From Candidatus Gastranaerophilales bacterium (GTDB taxonomy: Bacteria > Cyanobacteriota > Vampirovibrionia > Gastranaerophilales > JAQUYY01): a stretch of DNA of 13,209 nucleotides. The notes under the pieces are model-generated. The model searched no databases. It was not told where the DNA came from and worked only from the letters and a program-made list of their open reading frames with translations. How positions within the stretch are numbered: position 1 is the stretch's first letter; each line of letters opens with the position of its first letter. The stretch is from assembly GCA_028691575.1 (NCBI GenBank), contig JAQUYY010000029.1:1-13209 (forward strand), in the 5' to 3' direction. Below, piece after piece: positions 1-7,151 of this stretch. The position numbers were made by a program, and so were the translations under genes.

Positions 1-655
1 GATCCTTTTGAAAAGGACTATTTAACAAATCTTGCTTTTGATAATTAATTTGAGAACATATTTTTTTATCAAACTGATATAGCCCTTTTACTTCATCTAT
101 CAAAGTAAAATATTTTTTATATTCAGCAGGTACTGTGCCAACCTCAAACTCATTATAAATACCACTTTTTGCCTTGTTTATTATTTTATCGTCAAAATCA
201 GATGCCAAAAGCTTACAATTTTGCAAAACTCCCATTTCATTTAATATCATTGCGACACTATAAATTTCAGCACCAATAGAACAGCCTGCCGACCATATTT
301 TTATATTTTTTTTACGATTCAACAACTCAGGCAAATAAATATCTTTTAGTTCAAAAAACTTTTGAGAATTTCTGAAAAATTCTGAAACATTTATTGTAAG
401 CATATTTACAAATTCATCCAGTTTTTCTTGGTTGTGTCTTAAAAACAAATAATACTCTTTTAAATCGGAGATTTTATTTTTATTCATAAGCGATGTAATT
501 CTTCTTTCCATCTGCTTATTTTTATAATTTGTCAAATCCAAATTAATAATATTGACAATTCTTTTCTTAAATTCTAAAAATTCATGCTCCGGCGGAATTT
601 CTATAACTTTAAAATTATCACTAAATTTGTTAAGTGCTTCTAATTTGTCTTCCAT
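1..655 (-). CDS. cheR: Chemotaxis protein methyltransferase CheR, 3' end cut by window edge
   Basis: CheR transfers methyl groups from S-adenosylmethionine to glutamates of chemoreceptors, opposing CheB in adaptation. I translated this frame by hand: 218 codons from the ATG at 655-653 run to the left edge with no stop. Residues about 25-90 match the N-terminal helical domain, ending in TINVSEFFRN (family form TTNVTxFFR). The SAM-binding motif WSAGCSIGAEIYS lies at 121-133, and ASDFDDKIINKAKSGIY at about 151-167 matches the second nucleotide-contact region. Complete CheR proteins are about 260-290 residues, so the last 50 or so, including the usual CRNVLIYF segment, lie outside. The ATG sits one base after the cheB stop (TAG-C-ATG) with only a weak purine stretch upstream, so translation is probably coupled to cheB. 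It is the last visible gene of the motA-to-cheR cluster. Confidence 0.95.
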   Translation of the reverse strand, partial: MEDKLEALNKFSDNFKVIEIPPEHEFLEFKKRIVNIINLDLTNYKNKQMERRITSLMNKNKISDLKEYYLFLRHNQEKLDEFVNMLTINVSEFFRNSQKFFELKDIYLPELLNRKKNIKIWSAGCSIGAEIYSVAMILNEMGVLQNCKLLASDFDDKIINKAKSGIYNEFEVGTVPAEYKKYFTLIDEVKGLYQFDKKICSQINYQKQDLLNSPFQKD

Positions 656-656
656 G

Positions 657-1700
657 CTATTTACTCACTAAATTAACTATTCTATCAGCTATATTTTGCA
701 ATGGTATAATTTCATCAGCCAAATTATTATCAACAACGCTTTTTGGCATTCCATAAATTGTACTTGTTGTTTCATCTTGTGCTATACAATAACCGCCTGT
801 TTGTTTTACAGCTTTTGTCCCATTTGTACCGTCATGTCCCATTCCCGTTAGTATCACTGAGATAACTTTATTGCCAAATATTTGAGCACAAGATTCCAAA
901 GTAACATCTGCAGAAGGTCGAACGCCACAAACTGTTGGAGTATGCGTTAATTCAATTGTATCATCTTTAGTTACACACATATGATAATCCCCGGGAGCAA
1001 TCAGTATTTCATTAACCATAATTCTGTCGCCCTCTTGAGCTTCTCTCACTTCAATCTGGCTTATTTTATTAAGTCTGTCTGCCAATGATGCAGTAAATTT
1101 CGGAGGCATATGCTGAACTACAAGTATTCTTGCAGAAATATTTTTCGGTATATATGGAATAACACTGTTTAAAGCACTTGGTCCACCTGTTGAAGCAGAT
1201 ATTACAACCGTTTTTAAACCAGAAGGTCTTTTTTTAGCAATAATTTCAGGGATTTTGACTCTTGCAGGCAGATGAGCTTGAATGTTTCTTGATTTATATG
1301 CTGCAATTATTTTAGTATATAATTCTTCTTTTAATACATCAAAATTCTTTTCCTCAGGCTTTTGTAAAAAATCAAAAGCTCCGGCATCAAGTGCTTTAAG
1401 CGTTACATCGGCACCTTGAGCAGTTAAGCTGCTAAACATAATAACGGGTATATTTTTAAGCCTATTATCATGTTTTAGCTCATGCAATGTCTCTAAGCCA
1501 TTCATGATAGGCATTTCAACATCTAAGGTAATGACATCGGGTGTTATATCTTTTAACTGCCTTAATGCCATTTCTCCATTCATTGCAACACCGCAAACTT
1601 CAATTTGCGGATGTTCATGTAATATATCTTTAATTACCATCCTTACAAAAAGAGAGTCATCGACGATAAAGACATTTATTTTTTTAGAAGGGTCTAACAT
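657..1700 (-). CDS. cheB: Chemotaxis response regulator / protein-glutamate methylesterase CheB
   Basis: CheB removes methyl groups from receptor glutamates, and deamidates receptor glutamines, when phosphorylated by CheA. It has 347 residues, normal for the family. Residues 8-125 are a receiver domain with acidic pocket D14/D15, phosphorylation site D60 in TLDVEMPIMNG, S90/S91 at the switch position and K114. A linker leads to the esterase domain at about 160-345. The catalytic triad is visible: S170 in SASTGG, H197 in VVQHMPP and D290 in GMGHDG. The ATG is one base after the fliY stop (TAG-A-ATG) and cheR follows one base after its own stop, so fliY-cheB-cheR are very probably co-transcribed and coupled. 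All key residues are present, so I expect an active enzyme. Cytoplasmic, acting at receptor arrays; no receptor or CheA gene is in the window. Confidence 0.97.
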   Translation of the reverse strand: MLDPSKKINVFIVDDSLFVRMVIKDILHEHPQIEVCGVAMNGEMALRQLKDITPDVITLDVEMPIMNGLETLHELKHDNRLKNIPVIMFSSLTAQGADVTLKALDAGAFDFLQKPEEKNFDVLKEELYTKIIAAYKSRNIQAHLPARVKIPEIIAKKRPSGLKTVVISASTGGPSALNSVIPYIPKNISARILVVQHMPPKFTASLADRLNKISQIEVREAQEGDRIMVNEILIAPGDYHMCVTKDDTIELTHTPTVCGVRPSADVTLESCAQIFGNKVISVILTGMGHDGTNGTKAVKQTGGYCIAQDETTSTIYGMPKSVVDNNLADEIIPLQNIADRIVNLVSK

Positions 1701-1701
1701 T

Positions 1702-2778
1702 CTATATGTTTTTAATCCTATTGTCAGGGCTAATTATACTTGTAATTCTTAATCCAAAATTATCTTCTATTACTACAACTTCACCTCTGGCTATCTGTTT
1801 TCCGTTAGCAAAAAGTTCTACAGGCTCACCGGCAATTTTATTTAATTCTATAACAGAGCCTCTGGTTAAATCTAAAACTTTTTTAATCGGCAACTCTGTT
1901 CTGCCTAATTCTACCGTAAGTTTTAGTTTAATATCCATTAATAAATCTAAATTTCTGTTATTTTCTCCACCAATAGCTGGCACTTCATCAAAGGATGTAA
2001 ATTGAACAGGTTGAACTGTAATCGGTGGTTGCGGAGGTGGTGGTGGAGTTGCGACTTTTTGTTTAGCTACAGGAGCCGCTGTAACTGCTTCCAATACTGC
2101 GGGAGCTTGCTCTGATTTTACTTCAGAAGAAATTTCTTCCGCTATACCGCTCATCGCACTCATTAGTGTATTTATCAACTTTTGAGCTGCTGCTAGCGGT
2201 AAAATTTGAACCATTGTACTATTTATTAATTCTCCAACCTGAAAATTAAACGCTACAGCTATAATAGGCGTATCAAAAACTTCTTGCGTCAATTCAAGTT
2301 TTTCATCTTCGGTATTTTGAAGTTTAACTACTGGCGGAGAGATATTTACAGAAAAATTAAATATTGAAGATAAACTCGTAGAAGACGCTCCCATCATTTG
2401 ATTCATAGCTTCTCCAACAGCACTAAGTTGCAGTTCGGATACTTCTGTTGTTGTATTTTCCGCCAATTTTCCACTGCCACCCATCATTAAATCAGCAATT
2501 ATAGCTGTATCTTCAGGCTTTAGGGAAAATAAAGATGTTCCTTTTATTCCTTGTATATAATTTATTTCAACCGTAACAAATTTGGAAGGAGCTTGAAAAA
2601 TATCTTCTATTTGCTTAAACTCCATAACGGTTGGTGTTGTTATTTCCACCTTGTTATTTAAAAGTGTCGAAAGAGTTGTTGCTGCTGCACCCATGGATAT
2701 ATTACATAATTCCCCAAGTGCATCTGCTTCTTGTTCTGTCAAATATTCAAGCGGTTTGTTTTCTTTTGGTTCAGCCAT
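1702..2778 (-). CDS. fliY: Flagellar motor switch phosphatase FliY (CheC-like region plus FliN domain)
   Basis: A 358-residue switch protein of the FliY type known from Bacillus and spirochaetes; it builds the C-ring with FliM and FliG and can dephosphorylate CheY-P. Residues about 12-210 are CheC-like with two copies of the ExxxN-type active-site helix: ELCNISMG (E23, N26) and EAMNQMMG (E123, N126). Both Glu/Asn pairs are intact, which in CheC/FliY predicts phosphatase activity. A flexible linker at about 218-262 contains a run of prolines (245-249). Residues about 275-352 are the FliN/SpoA domain (LTVELGRTELPIKKVLDLTRGSVIEL region). The N-terminus does not carry a clear FliM-like CheY-binding peptide. 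The ATG at 2778 has GAGG nine bases upstream, and fliM ends 18 bases before. No separate fliN is seen nearby, so this protein probably supplies the FliN part of the ring. Confidence 0.94.
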   Translation of the reverse strand: MAEPKENKPLEYLTEQEADALGELCNISMGAAATTLSTLLNNKVEITTPTVMEFKQIEDIFQAPSKFVTVEINYIQGIKGTSLFSLKPEDTAIIADLMMGGSGKLAENTTTEVSELQLSAVGEAMNQMMGASSTSLSSIFNFSVNISPPVVKLQNTEDEKLELTQEVFDTPIIAVAFNFQVGELINSTMVQILPLAAAQKLINTLMSAMSGIAEEISSEVKSEQAPAVLEAVTAAPVAKQKVATPPPPPQPPITVQPVQFTSFDEVPAIGGENNRNLDLLMDIKLKLTVELGRTELPIKKVLDLTRGSVIELNKIAGEPVELFANGKQIARGEVVVIEDNFGLRITSIISPDNRIKNI

Positions 2779-2796
2779 TTATTATAACCTCATTGT

Positions 2797-3864
2797 TTAA
2801 TCTTTATATTTTATTGAATCAACTATACTTACTGCTATATTTTTCTTTTTTGTCCCCGGTCTGCAATAGAATTTTTCTTCATCATTAACACTCATTACTA
2901 AATTATCGGTAACCAGATTATCTAATTTTAATACATCTCCCTCTGTTAAGTCCATGAAATCTTTAAGCGAAATATCTGTTTCTCCTAATATTACTTTAAC
3001 ATTAACATTTGTTTTATTTATTTTAGACAGTATTTTTTCTTTATCTTCCGTTGACGTTAAAATACCCTTTGACTGGAAAATATGCTGTGTGCTTAATTGC
3101 CCTAAAACAGTTTCTAACACAGGATAAGGGAAGCACAGACTTAACAGACCCGAGAATGAAGATGCAATTTGCACTTCTAAAGTTACCAACGCAACAATTT
3201 CTCCGGGTGTAACAATTTGTATTAATGAATAATTATTATCAATGCCAACAACAATACCCTGTACAGGGAAAATATGTTTCCAGGATTCTTCAAGAGAAAG
3301 CGTAATCCTATCAAGAATTTTTCTGGCAAGAGCTTCTTCTACGTCTGTCAGTTCTCGAGATTTGATTTCGCTAGAACCTGTTCCTCCAAGCATTCTGTCT
3401 ACAATACTTGAAGTTATTTCATGGCTAACGCCGATAAGAATTTGACCCGATAAGGGGTTAAGCTCTGTAATACCGATTGTTATCGGATTAGGCATCGAAC
3501 GAGTGAATTCATCATATGTTAATTGGTCAACAGAAACAATATCAATTTCTACATGCATCCTTAAATATGCAGTTAAAACAAGACTTAACTGTCTTGAAAA
3601 TTCTTTATGAATATCCTGCAATGCCCTTAAATGATCTTTGGAAAATTTATCCGGACGTCTGAAATTATAAAGCTTGTATCCTTTTTTATCTTCTTCATGC
3701 GCAGATTCATCTATAGTTGAAGCTACATTTATCGCATTTTGGTCATTCATTTGAGAATGCGGCATTGTTCCGGGTTCGGGCGCATGAACATCCTTAACCT
3801 CACCTGTTAGTGAGGCTAAAAGCTGATCTATTTCCGATTGTGACAGTATATCTGAATCTGCCAA
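2797..3864 (-). CDS. fliM: Flagellar motor switch protein FliM
   Basis: FliM is the C-ring protein that binds CheY-P and, through FliG, sets rotation direction. The N-terminus carries the CheY-P binding peptide ILSQSEIDQLL, followed by a variable acidic linker. The conserved YNFRRPDKFSKDHLRAL block starts the CheC-like middle domain, which includes the FliG-contact motif LGGTGS. The last 70 or so residues are the SpoA domain (VKVILGETDISLKDFMDLTEGDVLKL region). Length of about 355 is slightly above the usual 330. No ATG lies before the conserved region. Two in-frame TTG codons are possible, at 3870 and 3864. The Shine-Dalgarno AGGGGG (3879-3874), which overlaps the fliL stop, is only 3 bases from the first but 9 from the second, so I chose 3864. 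Use of TTG probably tempers expression relative to fliL. Confidence 0.96.
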   Translation of the reverse strand: MADSDILSQSEIDQLLASLTGEVKDVHAPEPGTMPHSQMNDQNAINVASTIDESAHEEDKKGYKLYNFRRPDKFSKDHLRALQDIHKEFSRQLSLVLTAYLRMHVEIDIVSVDQLTYDEFTRSMPNPITIGITELNPLSGQILIGVSHEITSSIVDRMLGGTGSSEIKSRELTDVEEALARKILDRITLSLEESWKHIFPVQGIVVGIDNNYSLIQIVTPGEIVALVTLEVQIASSFSGLLSLCFPYPVLETVLGQLSTQHIFQSKGILTSTEDKEKILSKINKTNVNVKVILGETDISLKDFMDLTEGDVLKLDNLVTDNLVMSVNDEEKFYCRPGTKKKNIAVSIVDSIKYKD

Positions 3865-3877
3865 CCTCAATTTCCCC

Positions 3878-4543
3878 CTATTGGATTATAAAATCACCAA
3901 AACTAACTCTTAAAACTTCTCTGTCTCCTGCGAATATAGCATCGACGGCTTCTTTTATCTGTTCTTTAGCCAATTCTTTACCTGCAACGCTTGATAATTC
4001 CTCTGCTGTTTTACTGGATAATGTAGAAATTATTGCATCTCTGACAAATGGCTTATATTGTTTCATTTCAACTTCAATCATGCCCATTAATGTTTCTGCC
4101 GAATTAGCAGCAGGAGCTCCATGACCGCCATGTCCGCCGCTTTTTTGTGCCGGAGCTTGTATCGCATCAATATCGGCTTGAGTTTTTGAAATTTCAATGG
4201 CAACATTTACTTTTAAATATCTTCTATGTGTAGGATCGCTAAGATTTAAAATAAATTCTCCTAAATCTATTACATGACCTCTTTCAATCTCTTCTTCCTC
4301 TACAACGGTTTCTTCTTCATCGCCCACCCCAATTAAATTACTGATTTTTGACAATTTTGTACTCAAGAGATTATCTTGAATAAAATAATTAGTTCCCATA
4401 AATATCATACAAATTACTACTGTAGTAATAGTATTTATAATTAAAAATTTTGTACTGTCAATCGTTCCACCTGATGGTGGCGGACTTTCCGGGGTTATTT
4501 CTGCTTTAGGTTTAATTTCTTTTGGTCTGGTCGGCCTTACCAT
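3878..4543 (-). CDS. fliL: Flagellar basal body-associated protein FliL
   Basis: FliL is a single-pass inner-membrane protein that surrounds the stator and supports torque or stator stability. Residues 1-30 are a Lys/Pro-rich cytoplasmic tail, 32-55 a transmembrane helix, and about 88-221 the periplasmic FliL domain, with DLGEFILNLSD near 93-103, RRYLKVNVAIEIS at 107-119, the conserved RDAIISTLSSKTAEEL near 168-182 and the terminal VSFGDFIIQ. At 221 residues it is longer than typical (about 150-180). The extra length is in the tail, the acidic stretch 75-87, and a Gly/His/Ala-rich insert (about 124-150, containing SGGHGGHGAP) within the periplasmic domain. The ATG has GGAG (4554-4551) seven bases upstream and a sigma70-like promoter before it. 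It lies directly between motB and fliM, which suits its stator role. Confidence 0.93.
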   Translation of the reverse strand: MVRPTRPKEIKPKAEITPESPPPSGGTIDSTKFLIINTITTVVICMIFMGTNYFIQDNLLSTKLSKISNLIGVGDEEETVVEEEEIERGHVIDLGEFILNLSDPTHRRYLKVNVAIEISKTQADIDAIQAPAQKSGGHGGHGAPAANSAETLMGMIEVEMKQYKPFVRDAIISTLSSKTAEELSSVAGKELAKEQIKEAVDAIFAGDREVLRVSFGDFIIQ

Positions 4544-4572
4544 ATTTCAACTCCAACTTTCTTTTCCAATAA

Positions 4573-4600
4573 ATTATACGTTATTAATCTATTATATCAA
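4573..4600 (-). promoter_or_regulatory. Sigma70-type promoter for fliL-fliM-fliY-cheB-cheR
   Basis: On the minus strand TTGATA (4600-4595, one mismatch to TTGACA) is followed by a 16-base spacer and a perfect TATAAT (4578-4573). The expected transcript start near 4566 gives a leader of about 24 bases that contains the GGAG Shine-Dalgarno of fliL. The -35 box begins one base after the motB stop codon. It may allow switch and adaptation genes to be expressed separately from the stator genes. Seen by eye only. Confidence 0.6.
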
Positions 4601-4601
4601 A

Positions 4602-5000
4602 TTATTGACTAAAAAGAACTGCATCATTTAGTCTAATTATTATTTCTTTATCATCTTTTTCTATTATAACGTTTTTTTCTGTATTTAGTGCATCTTTTAC
4701 TTTTTTTTCTACCTCATCCAGTCCGCTATAGCCGTTATTGATTGCTTTAATTTCAGTTGTGGCAAATATTTTAAGCAATTTTCGTTTTTCTTCTAAAATA
4801 TTAATATCCTTATTTGTTTGAGGAGTATTTCTTAAAGAAAATTTACTTTTCAAGGAATTTTCAAAATTATTTAACTCATCTGATTGAACTAAAACAAATA
4901 AAACCATAAATAATGCCAGCAGCATTGTCACAAAATCGGCATAAGAAATAATCCATCTGTTAATATAATCTTTTGAATTTGAATAATATTTATTCTTCAT
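4602..5000 (-). CDS. motB: Short MotB-like stator protein lacking the peptidoglycan-binding domain
   Basis: MotB pairs with MotA to form the ion-driven stator. Residues 14-38 are the signature transmembrane segment RWIISYADFVTMLLALFMVLF, with the ion-carrying aspartate D22. Residues 40-120 are a charged linker, corresponding to the plug and stalk region. The frame stops at 132 residues, after DAVLFSQ, which resembles the first strand of the OmpA-like domain (usually followed by SGSAEL-like sequence). Normal MotB proteins have about 250-310 residues, so the peptidoglycan-binding domain is absent. The 58 bases to fliL are too few to hold it in another frame. The start ATG is 3 bases after the motA stop. 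The gene is either a truncated (possibly non-functional) motB or a deliberately short stator subunit anchored by another protein. Family assignment is secure; functionality is unknown. Confidence 0.85.
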   Translation of the reverse strand: MKNKYYSNSKDYINRWIISYADFVTMLLALFMVLFVLVQSDELNNFENSLKSKFSLRNTPQTNKDINILEEKRKLLKIFATTEIKAINNGYSGLDEVEKKVKDALNTEKNVIIEKDDKEIIIRLNDAVLFSQ

Positions 5001-5003
5001 TTT

Positions 5004-5792
5004 TTAAATAGCTTTCTTTGTTTTTTTATAAAAATTATTTCGTTTATTTGTAAAATTCAAATATGAAATCAACTTTTCTTCAATAATTGAAGGATGTTCA
5101 TTCATCTGAACAGAAATCAATCCCTGAACAATTAATTCTTTTAACAACATTTTTTCACGGAGTCTCATTTTTAATTTTCCGGCAATCGGCAAAAATATCA
5201 GATTCGCAGCGCCTACACCGTACAGAGTTGCAATAAATGCAGTTGCAATACCGCTCCCAAGTCTTGTAAAATCTTGCAAGTTTGACATAACTTGAATTAG
5301 TCCGATAACAGCGCCGATAATCCCAAAAGTTGGGGCATATCCGCCCATTGCTTCAAAAATTCTCGAGTTAATTAATTCCTGTTCTTCTTCCAGATTAATT
5401 TCTGTTGTCAAAACCTCGTTTAGCAACTGAGGATTTGATATGTCCATAGCAAGCTGTACACCCCTTCTTAAAAAATTGTCTTCTATTTTATCGACTACAT
5501 TTCTAAGCCCTAATAATCCGTTTTGTCTTGAAATATGTGAAATATCAATAATTTGAGCAATAATTTTGTAAGTATAATCTTTTTCATTGATGAAAATTTC
5601 TTTAGCGGAGCTAAAAGCTATACGAACTGAAGAAATAGAAAAATTCAAAATAGTAGCGGCAAATGTTCCGCAAAATACGATTAAAGCCGGAACCGGAGAT
5701 ATAAACATTCCCAATGAACCGTTTTCAAATACAAGAACACCAATAATTACGCCTAAACCGATTATTATTCCGCCCAAACTTGACAAATCCAT
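5004..5792 (-). CDS. motA: Flagellar motor stator protein MotA
   Basis: MotA forms the ring of the stator and converts ion flow through MotA/MotB into torque on FliG. The 262 residues fit the family. Two N-terminal membrane helices (about 5-22 and 30-50) are followed by a cytoplasmic loop containing ISRQNGLLGLRNVVDKIED (about 87-105) and FLRRGVQLAMD, the FliG-contact region. Two further helices follow at about 152-170 (PTFGIIGAVIGLI, with the conserved proline P154) and 182-204 (second key proline P202 in FLPIAGKL). Start ATG at 5792 is preceded by a good AAGGA Shine-Dalgarno eight bases upstream. It is the first gene of the minus-strand motility cluster and stands divergent to the HD-GYP regulator. 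I could not identify a convincing -35/-10 pair for it. All expected motifs are intact, in contrast to its partner motB. Confidence 0.96.
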   Translation of the reverse strand: MDLSSLGGIIIGLGVIIGVLVFENGSLGMFISPVPALIVFCGTFAATILNFSISSVRIAFSSAKEIFINEKDYTYKIIAQIIDISHISRQNGLLGLRNVVDKIEDNFLRRGVQLAMDISNPQLLNEVLTTEINLEEEQELINSRIFEAMGGYAPTFGIIGAVIGLIQVMSNLQDFTRLGSGIATAFIATLYGVGAANLIFLPIAGKLKMRLREKMLLKELIVQGLISVQMNEHPSIIEEKLISYLNFTNKRNNFYKKTKKAI

Positions 5793-6023
5793 TTTATATT
5801 TCCTTCATCCACTTAGACTCAATAATATCGTACTACAATTAAGGCTAAAAGCCTACTTTCTTTAAATTCATATTTTACTACAAATAAAAATGAACTAATG
5901 ACGAAAAACCAAACCTTTGTTGTATTACTATTTTGAATACGATATGTTAAGATAATTTCAATTAATTAAAGTTTTTCAAATCAAAGACGATAGATTATTT
6001 AAGTACATTCTGAGAATTTTGCA
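5793..6023. promoter_or_regulatory. Divergent promoter region between motA and the HD-GYP regulator
   Basis: This 231-base noncoding spacer must hold the start signals for both divergent genes. Visible structure: an octamer ATATCGTA at 5825-5832 and its inverted copy TACGATAT at 5938-5945; and a short hairpin AGGCT-AAA-AGCCT at 5842-5854. A weak plus-strand pair, TTGTAT (5920-5925) and TATGTT (5943-5948) with a 17-base spacer, could serve the regulator gene. No good match to a flagellar sigma28 promoter was found on either strand. No protein-coding or RNA gene is evident. Confidence 0.4.
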
Positions 6024-7151
6024 ATGGGTCAACTTTTCCATATTGAAGAAAGCCAATACTTACAGAGTTTTGAACATCTGATATCCAGTTTTAGTGTTCA
6101 AAAATATAAGCATAAAATTCTTATTGTTGATGATGAAAAAGATAATCTTCAATTATTAACAAGAACTTTACGCTCTGAATACGATATAATTACAGCATCA
6201 AACGGTCAAGAAGCTCTCCATCAGGTTGAAAAATACGGCAATGACATTTCTTTAATAATTAGTGACCAAAGAATGCCTATTATGAGCGGTACGGACTTAT
6301 TTGCCAAGGTTCGAATGCTATACCCTAAAATAATCAGAATTTTATTAACAGGTTTTTCAGATGTCGATATTTTGATTGAAAGTGTCAACAAATGCGAACT
6401 TTTTCAATATATTCTAAAACCATTTGAGCCTGACGAATTAAAAATGATTGTTCAAAATGGGCTAAGAGTTTATGATTTAGCAAATAATAAAGAAAATTTG
6501 TTAAGTGATTTAAAAGAATTATTTTTTACAACAATAAAATCCATTGCCAGCGCACTTGATGCAAAAGATCCGTATACCCATGGACATTCTCAAAGAGTAA
6601 CTATTTATGCGTTGATAATTGCAAATCAGTTGGATTTTGCAGAAAGTGTACTCGAAGACATTGAAACTGCCGGACTTTTGCACGATATTGGAAAAATTGG
6701 AGTTCCTGAAGACATCCTTAGAAAACCTGGAAAATTAACGGATATAGAGTTTGACTTAATCAAACAACACCCTGCCAGAGGAAAACAAATCCTTGCAGGG
6801 ATTGATAAACTTGCCAATATTGCCTGTTGGGTTAACAGCCACCACGAAAAATGGGACGGCTGGGGTTATCCTCAAAAATTAAAAGGCGAAGAAATTCCTG
6901 CAGCAGCCAGAATACTTGCTATAGCTGATACATACGATGCAATGACTTCTGACAGATCCTATAGAAAAGGTTTGCCTCATGAAGTTGCTGTTGAAGAAAT
7001 AAAAAACTGTTCCGGAACTCAATTTGATCCATCTATGGTTGAAATATTTTTACAAGTAGCAAAAGTTTTTGAACAAGCTAAGGAAAATCCTGAAAAATAC
7101 TATCAAACCTACAGTCTTTTAAACAAAAGTATTTCTCTAAAAAAAGATTGA
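6024..7151 (+). CDS. Response regulator with HD-GYP cyclic-di-GMP phosphodiesterase domain
   Basis: A 375-residue two-domain regulator of the RpfG type. After about 30 N-terminal residues, a receiver domain (about 31-150) shows D36/D37, phospho-acceptor D81 in IISDQRMPIMSG, T109 and K132 in LKPF. A helical linker leads to the HD-GYP domain (about 165-350): YTHGHSQRV, the HD pair H220/D221 in LLHDIGKIGVPED, H249 in QHPARG, HH (273/274) with WDGWGYP, and IADTYDAMTSDRSYR. All metal- and GYP-motif residues are present, so hydrolysis of cyclic-di-GMP is expected, controlled by phosphorylation from an unseen kinase. It is transcribed divergently from motA, consistent with a role in motility versus attachment, but this is inference. 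The ATG lacks a strong Shine-Dalgarno (only GAG ten bases upstream). The last 15 bases overlap the 3' end of nagA. Confidence 0.93.
   Translation: MGQLFHIEESQYLQSFEHLISSFSVQKYKHKILIVDDEKDNLQLLTRTLRSEYDIITASNGQEALHQVEKYGNDISLIISDQRMPIMSGTDLFAKVRMLYPKIIRILLTGFSDVDILIESVNKCELFQYILKPFEPDELKMIVQNGLRVYDLANNKENLLSDLKELFFTTIKSIASALDAKDPYTHGHSQRVTIYALIIANQLDFAESVLEDIETAGLLHDIGKIGVPEDILRKPGKLTDIEFDLIKQHPARGKQILAGIDKLANIACWVNSHHEKWDGWGYPQKLKGEEIPAAARILAIADTYDAMTSDRSYRKGLPHEVAVEEIKNCSGTQFDPSMVEIFLQVAKVFEQAKENPEKYYQTYSLLNKSISLKKD

Noticed and set aside
1504..4124. Several open frames of 60-104 codons on the plus strand opposite cheB, fliY, fliM and fliL
   Set aside because: They lie opposite well-supported genes, have no recognisable domains or ribosome sites, and are expected as mirror frames.
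4544..4601. Frameshift or recoding that continues MotB
   Set aside because: Only 58 bases separate the motB stop from the fliL start, far too few for an OmpA-like domain of 100 or more residues, and they form a promoter and ribosome site.
5793..6023. Flagellar sigma28 promoter for motA or the regulator
   Set aside because: The CGATAT segments resemble part of the -10 box, but no TAAA-type -35 is found at the right distance on either strand.
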